Shown: positions 23,006 through 32,995 of the stretch, in pieces
Layout: the number at the start of each line of letters is the position of its first letter
How positions within the stretch are numbered: the stretch's first letter is position 1
Source of the DNA: Phyto melanocephala
Taxonomy: Eukaryota; Arthropoda; Insecta; Diptera; Rhinophoridae
Direction: 5' to 3'
NCBI GenBank assembly: GCA_941918925.1
Contig: OW799235.1
Coordinates: 35,920,701 to 35,984,700, forward strand
Length of the DNA stretch: 64,000 nt
Translations under genes and position numbers: made by a program
The notes under the pieces: model-generated
Seen by the model: the letters and a program-made list of their open reading frames with translations, nothing else
Told to the model about the DNA's origin: nothing
Database searches by the model: none

Positions 23006-24414
23006 ATATATGTAAAATAAAATTAGAAAAAAAAATATTACTGCAATTTTCTATTTTAATATTCAGAAGTTTTGAAAAAAGTAGAGTGACAAATAGGTAA
23101 GCACTGTTGCCTACTAATTGGACTTTTAAAAACTTACAGGATCGTGGTAAAAAAATAATTTTAAATATAACTTGTTTTGATATACATATATGAAAAGAAT
23201 AATAAAATTTGTTATTCTAATACTCTTCAGACTACAATTGATGTCCTTTTAAAACAAAACAAAATTTTATTAAAAATTAACAAAAATAATTTTTTTTTAA
23301 CTATTGCCTTTTAAATTTGTTTAATCGGTTGCTGTTTAGATTTTGACCACAGGTGAATGCTGCGTAGACATTCATTTTTGTTGGACATGTTTTTAACACA
23401 ATCAAACATTTCAATGATAGTAAGTTTTTTTCTTTGGGTGCTCATACACACCCTAATTTATCAGTAGAAGTTGTTGATATTCACCGCCCAAAGCAACACA
23501 GTTTTTGCCTAATACTTTATTAAAACAAATAGCGAAAATTTAATATACAATTTTATGAAAAATAACATAAAGTTTAATTAACATGCAGAATTTCATGCCT
23601 AAAATAATATCTTATTACAAAACTATATTAATTAGCCTCAAACTAATAACAGAAAATTTTTCATTTAAAACAAGACAATCTCAGGTTTCCATAGATATCC
23701 GTCAATCTGTCTGTTAATTATTTCGGAGTATCGTTTAACATTTATATAAAAGTATGCACGTATTTTTTTTATATGTCGATGTATGTATAAGTGCACGATG
23801 AAATGTAAGATTTAATAGAATAGCAGATACGAATACATGCTAAGTCACGCACACAACAAGTATACAAATTAAGCATTAAATACATACATACATTCATACA
23901 TACATACACACATACAAACATACATACATACATACATGCATACATACATACATAATATGATAATATGTTTACAAAACAAAAATCTCATTTACTGGCTTAA
24001 AGCTAATGTTGAAAACAATATTATAATTACTAAGTTTACCTAAACAAGTACTTTTAACATCCGGTTGTTGCTATTTCATACCAACCTATGTAACTTAACT
24101 TTCAATATACATACAAAGCAAAAAAAATGGAAATGGAAATTCATGAAAGGTGTATTACATTTTAGGGCATCTTAATCAATGATGCAATAGGATTCGTTCT
24201 AAATGACTTCCTTAATATAAAATAATTTGTCGTTAATGATTTGCTTTAAAATAAAAATAAAAATTTTAAATAAACACATAAAACTAACTCATGGTTAGTA
24301 TTTATATAGATTTCCATAAAGATTTAAATTCAAATCTGCATATCGCTCAAGTGTACATTTCGACTGTTCAGAAATCTCAATTAAAAAAAATTTTTTATTT
24401 TAACTTTCCATATA
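23006..24414. other. AT-rich non-coding stretch with a microsatellite
   Basis: Nothing gene-like was recognised. The CATA microsatellite lies at 23878-23955. Confidence 0.45.
23878..23955. repeat. Interrupted (CATA)n microsatellite
   Basis: Mostly CATA units with occasional single-base changes. Confidence 0.9.
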
Positions 24415-25169
24415 CAGTAAACTCGCAGAAACGTGAACTAAATTTTACCAAGGGTGTTCACGTTTTCGATTTTGTTCACGGTTTAGATTGCATTTTTTCT
24501 ATAACATATCTTAGTCTCTTTTATCTTTTATTTAATTTAAAATAAAGTATGCACGTTATTTTCACCTATGAAACATGTTTTGATTCAACTTTTTGTCATA
24601 ATGCCGCTAAGTGGTAGGTTTTTATTTCGAAGTTGGGTAAACCATTTGTACAGAGATTTTTCCATTTTTGGAAGCTCCAAAGTACGCAGAGTTTTTCGTT
24701 TTCCAGGACCCGAAAATGTATTATTAACGCATTTCGAAATTGCATCTTTAGTGTTTCTTATTGAACAAATCGTCGTTTGGCGACATTATAATTTTTCGAC
24801 AAACCAGTTACAGATGAACCTTTTCGTAAAAGCTCTAAAATATATTGACTTTTCTTGAAGATTTAACACTTCTGGTTTTTTATTAGACATATTTTTAATA
24901 AAAAAATTTTTAGTCAGCACAGAAAGATGCTTCCAGTAGAACTGCCGCATTCACACTGAAGCTTCTTATCATGCAACAAAAGCTGTTTAAAACAAACAAA
25001 CTACGAAATTCTTCTGCGGGAAATCCCAAAAATTTTAAATAAATAAACAAAATTGAATTTTAACGTTCGACAAAAGTTCACGTTTTAGAGCCTTCAGCCT
25101 TTGTTCATGCTTTAGAGTAGTCAATGTAATAAAAAAAATGTTCATGTTTTTGAGTAGTTCATGTTACTG
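24415..25169 (-). mobile_element. Pogo/Tigger-like (Tc1/mariner) element relic
   Basis: The left end is CAGTAAACTCGCAGAAACGT preceded by TA. The right end, read inverted, starts CAGTAACATGAACTACTC with further CATGAAC/CGTGAAC repeats in both subterminal regions. A transposase relic lies inside on the minus strand. The right TA is lost. Confidence 0.6.
24560..24860 (-). pseudogene. Pogo/CENP-B-type transposase N-terminal relic
   Basis: The minus strand reads, across frame changes and stops, GSSVTGLSKNYNVAK and then GKRKTLRTLELPKMEKSLYK followed by WFTQLRNKNLPLSGIM. This order (CENP-B-like helix-turn-helix, then the second DNA-binding helix with the ALYKWF-type motif and P-I/L-SG) is characteristic of pogo/Tigger/CENP-B/jerky proteins. 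The catalytic domain is missing, so it is a fossil. The plus-strand ORF over the same bases is not thought real. Confidence 0.65.
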
Positions 25170-25309
25170 GACTTAGGATTATTTATACCCTCCAAAATTG
25201 TTTAGGAATAGTCCTAGAGGTATTATATCTATAAATGATAGCAAACGTGTTAATAAATTATTCAAGGGCTAAAAAATTTATATTTTTATGTTTGAAATGT
25301 GAAAAAGAG

Positions 25310-26095
25310 TTGCAGTCATGTTCACTTCCTCTGAGCAATTTGAAAAATTTCTTCGGTATCGCTTGGAAGACATCATGGAAAGACTCACATCACAATAGCA
25401 TCTCGTAATTATTCATCTGTATTACGAAAAACAGTTTTCTATTTCCGAGGCTTTATCGTAAAATTGTGTTTAATGACGATGCACATTTCTGGCTTAATGG
25501 ATCAGTTAAAAAACAAATTGGCCGTATTTGGGCTGATGAGCAACTCAAATGGCACAAGAGCTACCATTAAATTTATTAAACACAACAGTATGATGTGGTA
25601 ATGGGCTGGTGGAATCATTGGTTCATATTTTTTCAAAAATTTTGCAAATAAGAATGTTACCGTCAATTTCAACCGTTATCGCACCACGTTTATGAACGAT
25701 GTGCTTCTTGAAATCTAAGCGCTTGGTCTCGGTGAGCTTGATGGTTTCAACAAGACGGCGCGACGAGCCATACGGTACGCAAAACAATGAATTGTTTAGA
25801 AATTATTTTGATGGATTAAAGGTCACCTAGATGAAGCGATATTACAGATTTGGATTAATTTCTCTGGGTATATGTAAAGTCTGAGGTCATTTGGAATAAT
25901 CGAGATACGATTGATGCTTTTGAAGCTAATATTAATTAAAAGTATAATTCGGAGATACCAGTCGCTATGCTCGAACGATTCGACCAAAATTTAAACTTCC
26001 GAATGGACTACCTCAGACTAAGGCGTGGCCAAGATTCCTTTCAAACAGTAAACGCTAAAAAATGTTCTTTCAATTGCTGATAAAAATTTAAAGTT
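25310..26095 (+). pseudogene. Mariner-type transposase pseudogene (DUF4817/DDE family)
   Basis: The plus strand spells the family catalytic core through several stops and small frameshifts: FNDDAHFWLNGSVKK (first Asp region), RIWADEQ, WAGGIIG, FNRYRTTFMNDVLLEI, then FLWVYVKSEV and IPVAMLERFDQNLNFRMDYL at the C-terminal end. A degraded DGAT-type second-Asp segment lies between. Many stops show it is old. It has the same domain family as the 14.9-kb element, but I cannot tell whether it is the same subfamily. Clear TIRs were not found. Confidence 0.8.
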
Positions 26096-26794
26096 CAATT
26101 TAAAATTTATGTGTTTTGGAATCAGAAATAAAGATTGAAGTAATTACGAGTGAAATGACATGAATGGTATCTTTGACACCATGGGTAAAGCATTAAAAAT
26201 TCGAAAAGTTGAAAAATGTTGGAAAAGTTAATAAATGTAAAAAATTATGGCACCTCCAAAAGTTAAAATTTCAAGCCCTAAAAGATGGCTTTCTAAGTAA
26301 CAAATGGGTAACAACGGCTGACATATTTCAAAAAATATTAAATAGCAATAAAAATGCAATCATTGATTTTAATTTCTTTGTTGGATATAAAGACGTACAC
26401 ACATTTTACTTTGTGCTTTTGTTTCTTTCAATCATGTTTTTATTGGTTTTTTATTATCGCTTTAACATCTGTTGGCTTGCCAATTTGCCTAATCCAAGTG
26501 TGTGCTATTTCGTCCAAGAAGAGTAAGAATATTAATTTCTCGAAATTGCTCTCATATACTAAATCGTTAAGTATGGGAACAGATTTCGTTAAATTTTAGA
26601 TCTTAGGGAATCCAAATGAAATATATAAGAATTAACTCATTTAGTTGTAATTGCTTTGTTCTGTCCTAATGTATGAATGAATTTTTGAAACAACAAAGTA
26701 AGCAAAAATTATTAAGATGAGAAACTAACTTGCAAATTAACTTCCTTAAAGGTTTGATATGATCTTTTGTGAGAAGTTAAATCAATTTCATTAC
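26096..26794. other. AT-rich stretch, nothing recognised
   Basis: Contains long chance ORFs on the plus strand (26209-26526) whose translation I do not recognise. They are Phe/Leu/Lys-rich, as expected of AT-rich DNA. Confidence 0.4.
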
Positions 26795-27070
26795 AATCCT
26801 ACTAGTATAGTAAATGTGAATGTTTGTGTCTTTGTTACTCAATCACACAAACGTACGTTGAACGTAGCTAAATTAAATTTGGCACACAGATGGAATGAAA
26901 TCTAGATCAAAATCTCGATAATTATGAAGACGATGTCGCCGATATTGCTAGCATAAAATACAAATCGCTGATTTTCTGCAACAGTGTCATAACTCAAAAA
27001 ATTGGAAACAATGACTCTAAAAACGACAGTGATTTCGGTGGTGGAAAAATTTTTAATCTAACTTGTATAT
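26795..27070 (+). mobile_element. Helitron-type 5' end fragment or related insect repeat
   Basis: ATCCTACTAGTATAGTAAAT followed by GTTTGTGTC and GTTACTCAATCACACAAACG, then AAATTTGGCACACAGATGGA. From memory this order resembles the 5' module of a widespread insect repeat often classed with Helitrons. The 3' end is not identified. Confidence 0.4.
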
Positions 27071-27307
27071 AATTTATACACATGTAAGGGAAATATCGAA
27101 GCAGACCACTACAATCACGGGTCCCTTTTCGACCCCCTTAGCTCCTCAGTGATTTCGTGTACACCGATCAGTATACCTTCAATCACTGAGTCCCGCGCCA
27201 CAACCGGCGTTTGCTCTAGGCTAGGAAAACGATTTCACACTGTTGACTGGTGATTGTCGACAATCCTCATCTCACAGTCCTTTGTAATCGCCAGCATCTC
27301 CCTCAGA

Positions 27308-28560
27308 CTAAGGTCCCCCATCGCATTCACACTTGTGCTTGCCTGTGAGCCTTTGTCTTCCGCTCGCCAACGCCGGACACGCGCATACTACATGCGCTGC
27401 TGTCTCGGCATCCCCCAGGCACATTGTACAAATATCATCATCCACGATCTGCATTCTCTTCAGATGATATTTGAAGTTCCCATGTCCTGTAATTAGGGTT
27501 GCCATTTCTATTTAAAAAAAAAGAGGACGCCAGCTTAAAAATTGTAGGACATTTGCCCAAAAAAAGAGGACACATTTAAAAAAAACTAAATTTGATAAAA
27601 TTTACGACGCCATTTAAAATGCAAAAACAAAATTGTTTTTACGAAAAAACTTTATTTACAAAAAATACAAACTGAACATATCATTCTGATTTAATGGTTG
27701 AAAATAAAAACAAAAAAACCAAAAAAAAAACAACAAAAATTCATTGCATTCATTATCGGGAATGTACACTTTTGAAATTTTTACATATATTTTTCAACAC
27801 TTCCAATTTGAGCCAATATATGTATTACCATCGCATATCTTCAAATATTTGTAAAACTCTAGGCAATCCATATCAAAATTATATACCCTTACTATATTTT
27901 TTGTTCAAGACTTTCTTCTATATCTTGAAAACAAACTTTATGAAAAACACACAGCTGACAAGAAGACCCCTCTGCCGAACTTTTTTTTAAATAAAAGACA
28001 AGTTAAAATTGGATAAATAGCGACAATTAAGGATAATAAAACTAATTTTGTACAAAGAGAAGTTTTAAAATTGTACTTTTTTAAAACTAATTGTACGAGC
28101 ACCTAAATCTTTTTTTATACATTTTGTGACCTGTGATTTAAAGTTTAAATGTAAGAAAAAAAACTTCAGAGAAGGTGCAAAAAGCCGGACAACCCCGGAT
28201 ATTTGCTAAAAAAGAAGTAGGACTGCCCCGGATGCCCTAAAAAATAGGACGGTGTCCGGGGAAAAGAGGACGGATGGCAACCCTACCTGTAATCAACGCA
28301 GTGATCCAGCTCATCATACTCCGATTAAAACCGAGTATCTTCACTGCCACCCTGCCAAGTGGCTCCCTGAGCATCATACGACCCTGTCTACACGTTGTTC
28401 CCTCCATCCATCTTCGTAAGTTCATAGAGTTCACCCATTGAAAGATCTTCTTCCGCACTAACCCATTGCCCAGAGCAGTTCTGGGTTCCGGTCCGCAGAA
28501 TGCAGCCTCAGACCCCTTCTTCGCAAGTTCGTCAGCAGCCTCCTGTGCAGATTATTGACC
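27308..28560 (-). pseudogene. LINE ORF2 C-terminal fragment (RNase H end and Cys/His tail)
   Basis: Reading from 28560: an RNase H C-terminal block with EAADELAKKGSEAAFCGPEP, then a linker with VNSMNLRRWMEGTTCRQGRM and a Trp-Ile-Thr-Ala-Leu-Ile-Thr-Gly motif, where the hAT MITE interrupts it. It resumes at 27485 with FKYHLKRMQIVDDDICTMC and AETAAHVVCACPAL. The Cys-x2-Cys ... His-x4-Cys pattern plus ACPAL is typical of the 3' end of RNase H-bearing LINE ORF2 (R1/LOA/I/Jockey group). The endonuclease and RT are absent. Exact clade not determined. Confidence 0.78.
27494..28285. mobile_element. hAT-type MITE inserted in a LINE remnant
   Basis: A 792-bp element starting TAGGGTTGCCAT and ending ATGGCAACCCTA, flanked by identical 8-bp CCTGTAAT at 27486-27493 and 28286-28293. 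An 8-bp duplication with a YAGGGTTGCCA end is diagnostic of hAT transposons. AGGAC/CCGG-rich motifs cluster near both ends and may be subterminal binding sites. No transposase coding was recognised. Confidence 0.93.
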
Positions 28561-29676
28561 GAAATGAAATTGTGATTGTTATTGGTGCATCGAGCAAAGT
28601 TGTCTAATATCTGACAGATGACTGTAACAAACGGTTACAATCAAGTACGAATTCTGTCAGATTTCTGACCGAAAATCTTAGTTGTTTATCTATATGTCTG
28701 ACAGAAGTCTAGCAAAAAATATCAGTAACAAAAACAAATAAACAAATAAAAATTATAAACATTTATTAGTAAGTTGTTATGATGTATTAAGTGAATGGTA
28801 CGAACATCTCTTCGTAATTTTTAATCCACTATGAATGCTAAAAAAAATACTTTAATCTAATTATAGTAGTTTTTTAAAACCACACAGAAGAAGAAAATGT
28901 AAAAAAAAATAGTGAAGAACATGAAAACTAATGCAATTAGGGCTCCTTTGAAATGTGGATTTCCTAAGAAAAATAAAATTGCCGACATAATATTATAGGA
29001 GTATTGCAAGAAAGTTTTTCTTTATGTCTGCTTTTATGTATGTATATATCGTTATATATTTTGAATGTGTTCTTGAAACTCTTCCAGGATCTTAAGTACC
29101 TCTACCTCTATGTATCTAATGCCAGTAACTGGTATTTGTAATACTATTAACCAAAATCGACAGAACATTAATTATTTTATCATTTTAGAACCCAAGAAAT
29201 GAGATGAAGGAGCCACATATGTATATGTATGTATGGAGGTAGCTTAAATGTGTGCACAAAGAAAAAAATCATATACATGTAAACATTAAGTTACCATTAA
29301 CGGCCATAAAATGTAGCACACATTGCTTATCAAGCCTTAAACAGTTTATTCTAAATATAAGGGATGCCAAAACGATACTGGATTAGCAAATCTCAGGATT
29401 TGGGATTTTGGAATTTTAAACAGCAGAGTTCAAGTATTTTTGGTGATAATATTTTAAAATTTGTAACCTAATAAATACTTTGTTATTAAGAAAAAAACTT
29501 TTTCAAATAAATGTTGTAATTAATTTTTAATCAATCTTTGTGTTATTTGATGGTTATTTTCAGTTAAAAGTGTGCTTGAAAAATATTTAAACGAATTATA
29601 GAAACTGTTTTTGTTAATAGACAGATTTAGTATTTCAAATTGGCAACACTGACTCACATTTTTGTTACTGCTCTGC
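28561..29676. other. AT-rich non-coding stretch
   Basis: No gene recognised. A CTGACAGA-type short motif recurs at 28610-28700. Confidence 0.45.
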
Positions 29677-30351
29677 CCCTGCAGATAACGCGACTAGTCC
29701 ATACACGCATGTAAAATATACTCCGTAATGGACTAGGACTAGTCCAAATGACACATGTATGGATGAAACATGGTCGATTTAATACTAGGATGTCCTAGGG
29801 ATGGACCATAGTTGTAGTTTCAAACTACTCTTTGTCACTACTCGTTGAATTACCTATACGATTATTTAACACTTCTTGACAGCACTATGCGCAATCGTTA
29901 AAACACGAACACTTGCCGTTTTATTACAATATTTTGTTTGAAGACGATATGGTCCAAAACTGAATTACATAGGATCATATTTTAAGTAGTCCATTTCAGC
30001 TCTAATGGACCGCATAGTCCAATATTACCCTGCAGATAATATTGGACTAAGTGGTCCATTTTTAAGGAAGATATCATAGTTCAACGACTTGTGTTCGTGT
30101 TTTAACGATTACAGATATTGTTTTCAAGAATTATATAATAGTCTTGTAGGTGTTTTATCGAGTAGTGACAATGAGTAGTTTTGTGACTACTCCGATGGGT
30201 TACAGGGTCCAGCCCTAGGACATCGTAATGTTAAATCGACCACGTTTTCTCTATATATTTGGGTGATCTCTGGATTAGTCTTAGTCCATTACAGAAAATA
30301 CTTTGCATGCGTGCATGGACTAGTCGCGTTATCTGCAGTGTATCTGCAGGG
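29677..30351. mobile_element. Long inverted-repeat (foldback-type) element
   Basis: A 675-bp near-palindrome with arms of about 330 bp and its centre near 30028. The left end is CCCTGCAGATAACGCGACTA; the right end is the complement, TAGTCGCGTTATCTGCAG, followed by TGTATCTGCAGGG. The terminal CCCTGCAGATAA recurs at the centre (30028). Arms share GACTAGTCC, TCGTTAAAACACGAACAC and CACTACTCG. No target duplication or ORF found. Confidence 0.85.
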
Positions 30352-31237
30352 ACTATACACACTCACTCACACCCGCACACACTGACACACACACACACAC
30401 ACACACATTAATTTAAAGTCTGGAATGGTGTGAAAGCGTAAAGCAATATAAGAAACGAAAGAGGGGGTGGAGAAAAAAAGATTTTAAATGTTACTAGGAA
30501 GCAATATAAACTAAACAAGAAAAGGCAACAATAAAAATAACGGTAAAACAAAAATAAGAAAAGCCATAAATTAAGTTATGAACGCGCGATAGCCTTATTG
30601 ATCCTTTTACTCTAGTAAAGCTGTTTGGATGGGTTAGAGGGTAACGGCATTGCTTAACACTTTCTGCGGGGATTTTTGATTAAACGATAACAGAAACTTT
30701 TTGCTTAAACTTTATAACACGTTCACATCTATACATATATGTGTATTCATTGAACCTTTTTGGGAACATATACATACATACGTACATACATACATACATA
30801 TATATAAATAGGTTTATGTATTTTTAATTATACAATCAAGTGGTATCAGTAGTTTATTTCCAAAAACTTTTTTAAAAAGTATATTCTTTAAGGATTAAAT
30901 CTTTGTTGAACGCCTGTGGGCTTGCATTAGTTTTTACATAATTTATTTCAATATTTTAATACTTTTTGACGTTAGCAATCTTAATATGTTTAGGATTGAG
31001 TTTTAACGTTTATTTGAATAAATTTGTAGTTTTTGTTTAGTTTTAGGATTTTGAAAATAGTTTTTAGCGATTATTAAAGGTTCGTTTTTGTTGCTTGATT
31101 CTTATTGTTTGTTAAATTATTTGATTATTGTTCTGGATGGGGTTTTTAAACTTCTTTCACTGTTGATACGTAATTGCCGTTTGAATTAGTGGTACACAAT
31201 TATTAAAAAATACGATAAATTTGTCATATTCTAAGAA
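30352..31237. other. AT-rich stretch with (CA)n
   Basis: A (CA)n microsatellite lies near 30380-30408 and CATA runs near 30770-30800. No gene recognised. Confidence 0.5.
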
Positions 31238-31251
31238 CTAAAAATGTATAT
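31238..31251. repeat. 3' target site duplication of the Jockey-type LINE
   Basis: CTAAAAATGTATAT, identical to 36255-36268; the true edge may extend two or three T into the tail. Confidence 0.9.
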
Positions 31252-31552
31252 TTTTTTTTTTTTTTTTTTTAATTTGTTTATTAATTTCCAAAAAAGAAAA
31301 TTTAACTAAACTAAAATAAACAATAGTTAATAATTATAAATATTTACAAATACACAGTCCCTTTTCAGAGCTCTCAAGTATAGTATATGTACAATAATTT
31401 CAAGTTTTAAATAGATTTTTTTTTTCTTCAAATGAAGAATATATTTAATATTCTGTAATGAAAAATTTTCTTAAAAACATTACTTTAATATTTTATTAAA
31501 AAAAAGGGTCAATAGAAGTAAAAACAAGGAAGTGAAAGCAATAGAATATTGT

Positions 31553-32995
31553 TTATTCGTTTAACCACCAAAATTTGTTGGTATTTTGTCTTTGACAAAT
31601 ATGTTTATCAGTACTAGAAATACTTTTTGCATATCTTAAATTATTTTGTTCACTACTGCAATCTACAGCCTTAATATTTGCCCTTCTAAAATTATGATAG
31701 AATATTGGGACTGCACTTTCATTTTGGATGAATTTAATTTTATCGAGGTACAAAAATGCCTCTGGTGGTACAAACCCAATTTTCAGAGTATTTATTATAT
31801 ATTCTTCATTTGCGTAGTATGATGCCATAATGATGTTATTTTGTATACATGACATACATCTTAGTATGTGATTTCTTATTAAATTTATGATAAAATTGTC
31901 AATTCGTATTATGTCTGATGTATTGTACAAAATTTTATTTGAGACATATTTTTTATAATTACTTGTTTTTGATCTAAATAATAATGTACAAGATCTTAAA
32001 CATTTTCGCTCGAAGACTCTAATTTTTTCCATATAAGAAGGTGATATGTTGAACCAAACCTGGCATCCATAAGTAATAATTGGTCTAATTAATGTTTGAT
32101 ACATAGTTAGTTTTACTTTAGTGTTAATATATTTGGAATAAAACATTCGTTTGTACATAAAAAATGCTTTAGTTGCCTTTTTAAGCGTTTCATTTAAATG
32201 TGTGTTAAAGTATAGAAATTTGTCCAAATAAGTACCTAAATATTTTACAATTTGTTTGTTCGGTATATTAGTGTTACTTATTTTGGATTTAATTCCGAAT
32301 AACTTCCAATTTTTTTTTACATTATTATTACATTTGCCTACTGGAGGTCTAAATAAGATAGTTTCACATTTTTGTATGTTAATTTTCATCATCCAGTTAA
32401 CTGTAAACTCTTCCAATATATCAAATAAATTTTGTAAATTGCAATTGATTTGATCAATAGTTTTATCAGCATGATATATAATAATGTCATCAGCAAAAGA
32501 AATTATGTTTTCAACTTCATAAAGAAGATCTAAAATAAATAGATTAAATAGAATGGGAGAGTTTACAGTCCCCTGTTGAAGACCATTTCTAATTTTAAAG
32601 GTTTTAGGGCTAGTATGATTTTTGTGTGTTACAACAAATGTTTTGTCTGTTATCATATTATGAATTAATATAATTAAATGCATTGGGAATTTATATTCAA
32701 GTAATTTAAATATTAATCCAGATATCCAAATGCTATCAAAAGCTTTCTCCATGTCAATAAGACATGCACCAGTGTATAAGCCTCTGTTCCAGTTCCAATT
32801 AATGTTTGACGTTAGAAAATGTATTGCATTTACAGTAGAATGCTTATATTTAAACCCAAATTGTTTTTCGCTAACTAAATGTTTTTCATTACAAAAATTA
32901 TTGATATTGTTGTTTACGCACATTTCAAATACTTTACTAATATTTGGAAGTAAGCTTATTGGCCTTAAATTTTTTGGATGACATACCTTTATCAC
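31553..32995 (-). CDS. ORF2 second part: reverse transcriptase
   Basis: The 3' piece of LINE ORF2, 480 codons as read, makes cDNA at the nicked target. RT blocks appear in order: NLRPISLLPNISKVFE (about residues 9-24), LIDMEKAFDSIW (first catalytic Asp, about 79-90), GLQQGTVNSPILFNLFI (138-154) and SFADDIIIYHAD (catalytic Asp pair, 169-170), then a thumb-like region with KYLGTYLDK and TYGCQVWF. No RNase H follows. The product would not start here in an intact element. It is fused in frame to the endonuclease-RT segment upstream (32937-34784) but is out of frame now by one base near 32975-32985. Confidence 0.93.
   Translation of the reverse strand: MIKVCHPKNLRPISLLPNISKVFEMCVNNNINNFCNEKHLVSEKQFGFKYKHSTVNAIHFLTSNINWNWNRGLYTGACLIDMEKAFDSIWISGLIFKLLEYKFPMHLIILIHNMITDKTFVVTHKNHTSPKTFKIRNGLQQGTVNSPILFNLFILDLLYEVENIISFADDIIIYHADKTIDQINCNLQNLFDILEEFTVNWMMKINIQKCETILFRPPVGKCNNNVKKNWKLFGIKSKISNTNIPNKQIVKYLGTYLDKFLYFNTHLNETLKKATKAFFMYKRMFYSKYINTKVKLTMYQTLIRPIITYGCQVWFNISPSYMEKIRVFERKCLRSCTLLFRSKTSNYKKYVSNKILYNTSDIIRIDNFIINLIRNHILRCMSCIQNNIIMASYYANEEYIINTLKIGFVPPEAFLYLDKIKFIQNESAVPIFYHNFRRANIKAVDCSSEQNNLRYAKSISSTDKHICQRQNTNKFWWLNE

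Larger units (their letters stand above)
27115..28560 (-). mobile_element. LINE (RNase H-bearing non-LTR retrotransposon) 3' remnant, split by a hAT MITE
   Basis: The GC-richer minus-strand sequence carries the end of an RNase H domain, the region C-terminal to it, and a 3' UTR-like tail. It is 5'-truncated near 28560. The hAT MITE at 27494-28285 interrupts the coding region and is bounded by the same 8 bp, so the LINE was here first. Confidence 0.75.

Noticed and set aside
24568..24858. 96-codon plus-strand ORF
   Set aside because: The opposite strand shows a pogo/CENP-B transposase relic over the same bases, which explains the region better.
26209..26526. 105-codon plus-strand ORF
   Set aside because: Phe/Leu/Lys/Asn-rich composition as expected of AT-rich DNA; no motif and a competing overlapping frame.
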